A stretch of 64,000 nucleotides of DNA from Amycolatopsis sp. FBCC-B4732 (GTDB taxonomy: Bacteria; Actinomycetota; Actinomycetes; Mycobacteriales; Pseudonocardiaceae): assembly GCF_023008405.1 (NCBI RefSeq), contig NZ_CP095376.1, forward strand, positions 9,156,501-9,220,500. Direction: 5' to 3'. The translations under genes were made by a program, and so were the position numbers. Of this stretch, positions 63,493-64,000 are shown piece by piece. Each line of letters opens with the position of its first letter. Position 1 is the stretch's first letter. The notes beneath the pieces were generated by a model, which worked only from the letters and a program-made list of their open reading frames with translations, was not told the origin of the DNA and made no database searches.

Positions 63493-64000
63493 TTGACCGA
63501 GACCACCGCCGCGACCGCCGACCAGCAGGCGCTGATCGACACCCTGCCGCCGGACTTCCGCTGGGGTGTCGCCACCGCCGCGTACCAGATCGAAGGCGCG
63601 GTCGCGGAAGACGGACGCACACCGTCCATCTGGGACACCTTCTGCCAGGTCCCGTGGGCGATCGACAACAACGACAACGGTGACGTGGCGTGCGACCACT
63701 ACCACCGGATGCCGTCGGACATCGAGCTGGTGCGCGAACTGGGCGCGGACACGTACCGCTTTTCCGTGGCGTGGCCCCGGGTCCAGCCGCGCGGCCGCGG
63801 CGGCGTCAACGAGGCCGGCCTCGGTTTCTACGACCGGCTGGTCGACGAGACGCTGAGCCGCGGGATCACGCCGTGGCTGACGCTGTACCACTGGGACCTG
63901 CCGCAGGAGCTGGAGGACGCGGGCGGCTGGCCGGCGCGCGACACGGCGTACCGGTTCGCGGACTACGCGATGCTGGTGTTCGACCGGCTCTCCGACCGGG
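63493..64000 (+). CDS. GH1 beta-glucosidase, partial at window end
   Basis: The first 169 codons are visible. The protein starts at TTG (GGAGGAG upstream) with [20 protein letters not shown], then [48 protein letters not shown] and [20 protein letters not shown], all conserved in GH1. The acid/base NEP motif should follow shortly after the window end. No signal peptide is seen, so it acts in the cytoplasm on oligosaccharides brought in by the upstream importer. A beta-galactosidase or other beta-glycosidase activity is possible. Confidence 0.94.
   Translation, partial: MTETTAATADQQALIDTLPPDFRWGVATAAYQIEGAVAEDGRTPSIWDTFCQVPWAIDNNDNGDVACDHYHRMPSDIELVRELGADTYRFSVAWPRVQPRGRGGVNEAGLGFYDRLVDETLSRGITPWLTLYHWDLPQELEDAGGWPARDTAYRFADYAMLVFDRLSDR

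Overview
The window is GC-rich throughout, with densely packed genes, many GTG or TTG starts and ATGA overlaps. It carries a mycothiol-type formaldehyde dehydrogenase, an actinobacterial integration host factor, a sigma-J-like ECF factor, an F420-type oxidoreductase and many TetR regulators. This points to a filamentous actinomycete. The gene complement and the repeated intergenic palindromes suggest Pseudonocardiaceae, most likely Amycolatopsis. That placement is inference and no search was run.

Layout. 1-2.3 kb: two tandem Uma2-type genes (one cut by the window edge, one stopped by an in-frame TAG) and an acyl-CoA dehydrogenase. 2.4-7 kb: TetR regulator, PfkB sugar kinase, citrate synthase, photolyase. 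7-9.3 kb: XRE regulator plus ATPase and permease of an export-type ABC system. 9.3-15.5 kb: glpD and a TetR gene divergent from an alkyl-DHAP-synthase-like flavoprotein, then mycothiol-dependent formaldehyde dehydrogenase coupled to a cyclotransferase-like gene, and a HAD-like gene. 15.5-20.4 kb: a frameshifted sigma-J-like gene back to back with a CXXC (AhpD-like) gene, a secreted C39 peptidase, a thioesterase and a metallophosphoesterase. 20.5-25.3 kb: a sugar importer without ATPase and an acyl-CoA ligase. 25.7-34.7 kb: mIHF-like protein, isochorismate synthase, Sfp-type transferase, acyl-CoA dehydrogenase, a TetR/ligase/hydratase operon and an amidohydrolase. 34.7-39.8 kb: small metabolic and regulatory genes ending in alkB. 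39.8-41.6 kb: a lower-GC island with a two-gene cassette of unknown function. 41.6-48.4 kb: an ArsR-type regulator with two tiny membrane proteins, the 5-oxoproline (pxpABC) locus with transporter and GntR regulator, and an AlkD-like protein.

48.6-64 kb is the most coherent system. Four secreted glycoside hydrolases (GH18, GH30, GH75, GH16), each fused to a ricin-type CBM13, are followed by two divergent ROK regulators. A complete Opp/Dpp-type ABC importer comes next, and then a GH1 beta-glucosidase cut by the window end. Together they read as a fungal-cell-wall utilisation locus: secreted enzymes cut beta-1,3-glucan, probably beta-1,6-glucan, chitosan and chitin; the importer takes up oligosaccharides; GH1 finishes them in the cytoplasm. 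A site resembling the DasR/chitinase operator lies upstream of the GH16 gene.

Other signals not explained by genes: several families of near-perfect palindromes at gene ends (two copies of one differ by a compensatory base pair), a pair of 20-bp palindromes inside an acyl-CoA ligase reading frame, and a small number of decayed genes.
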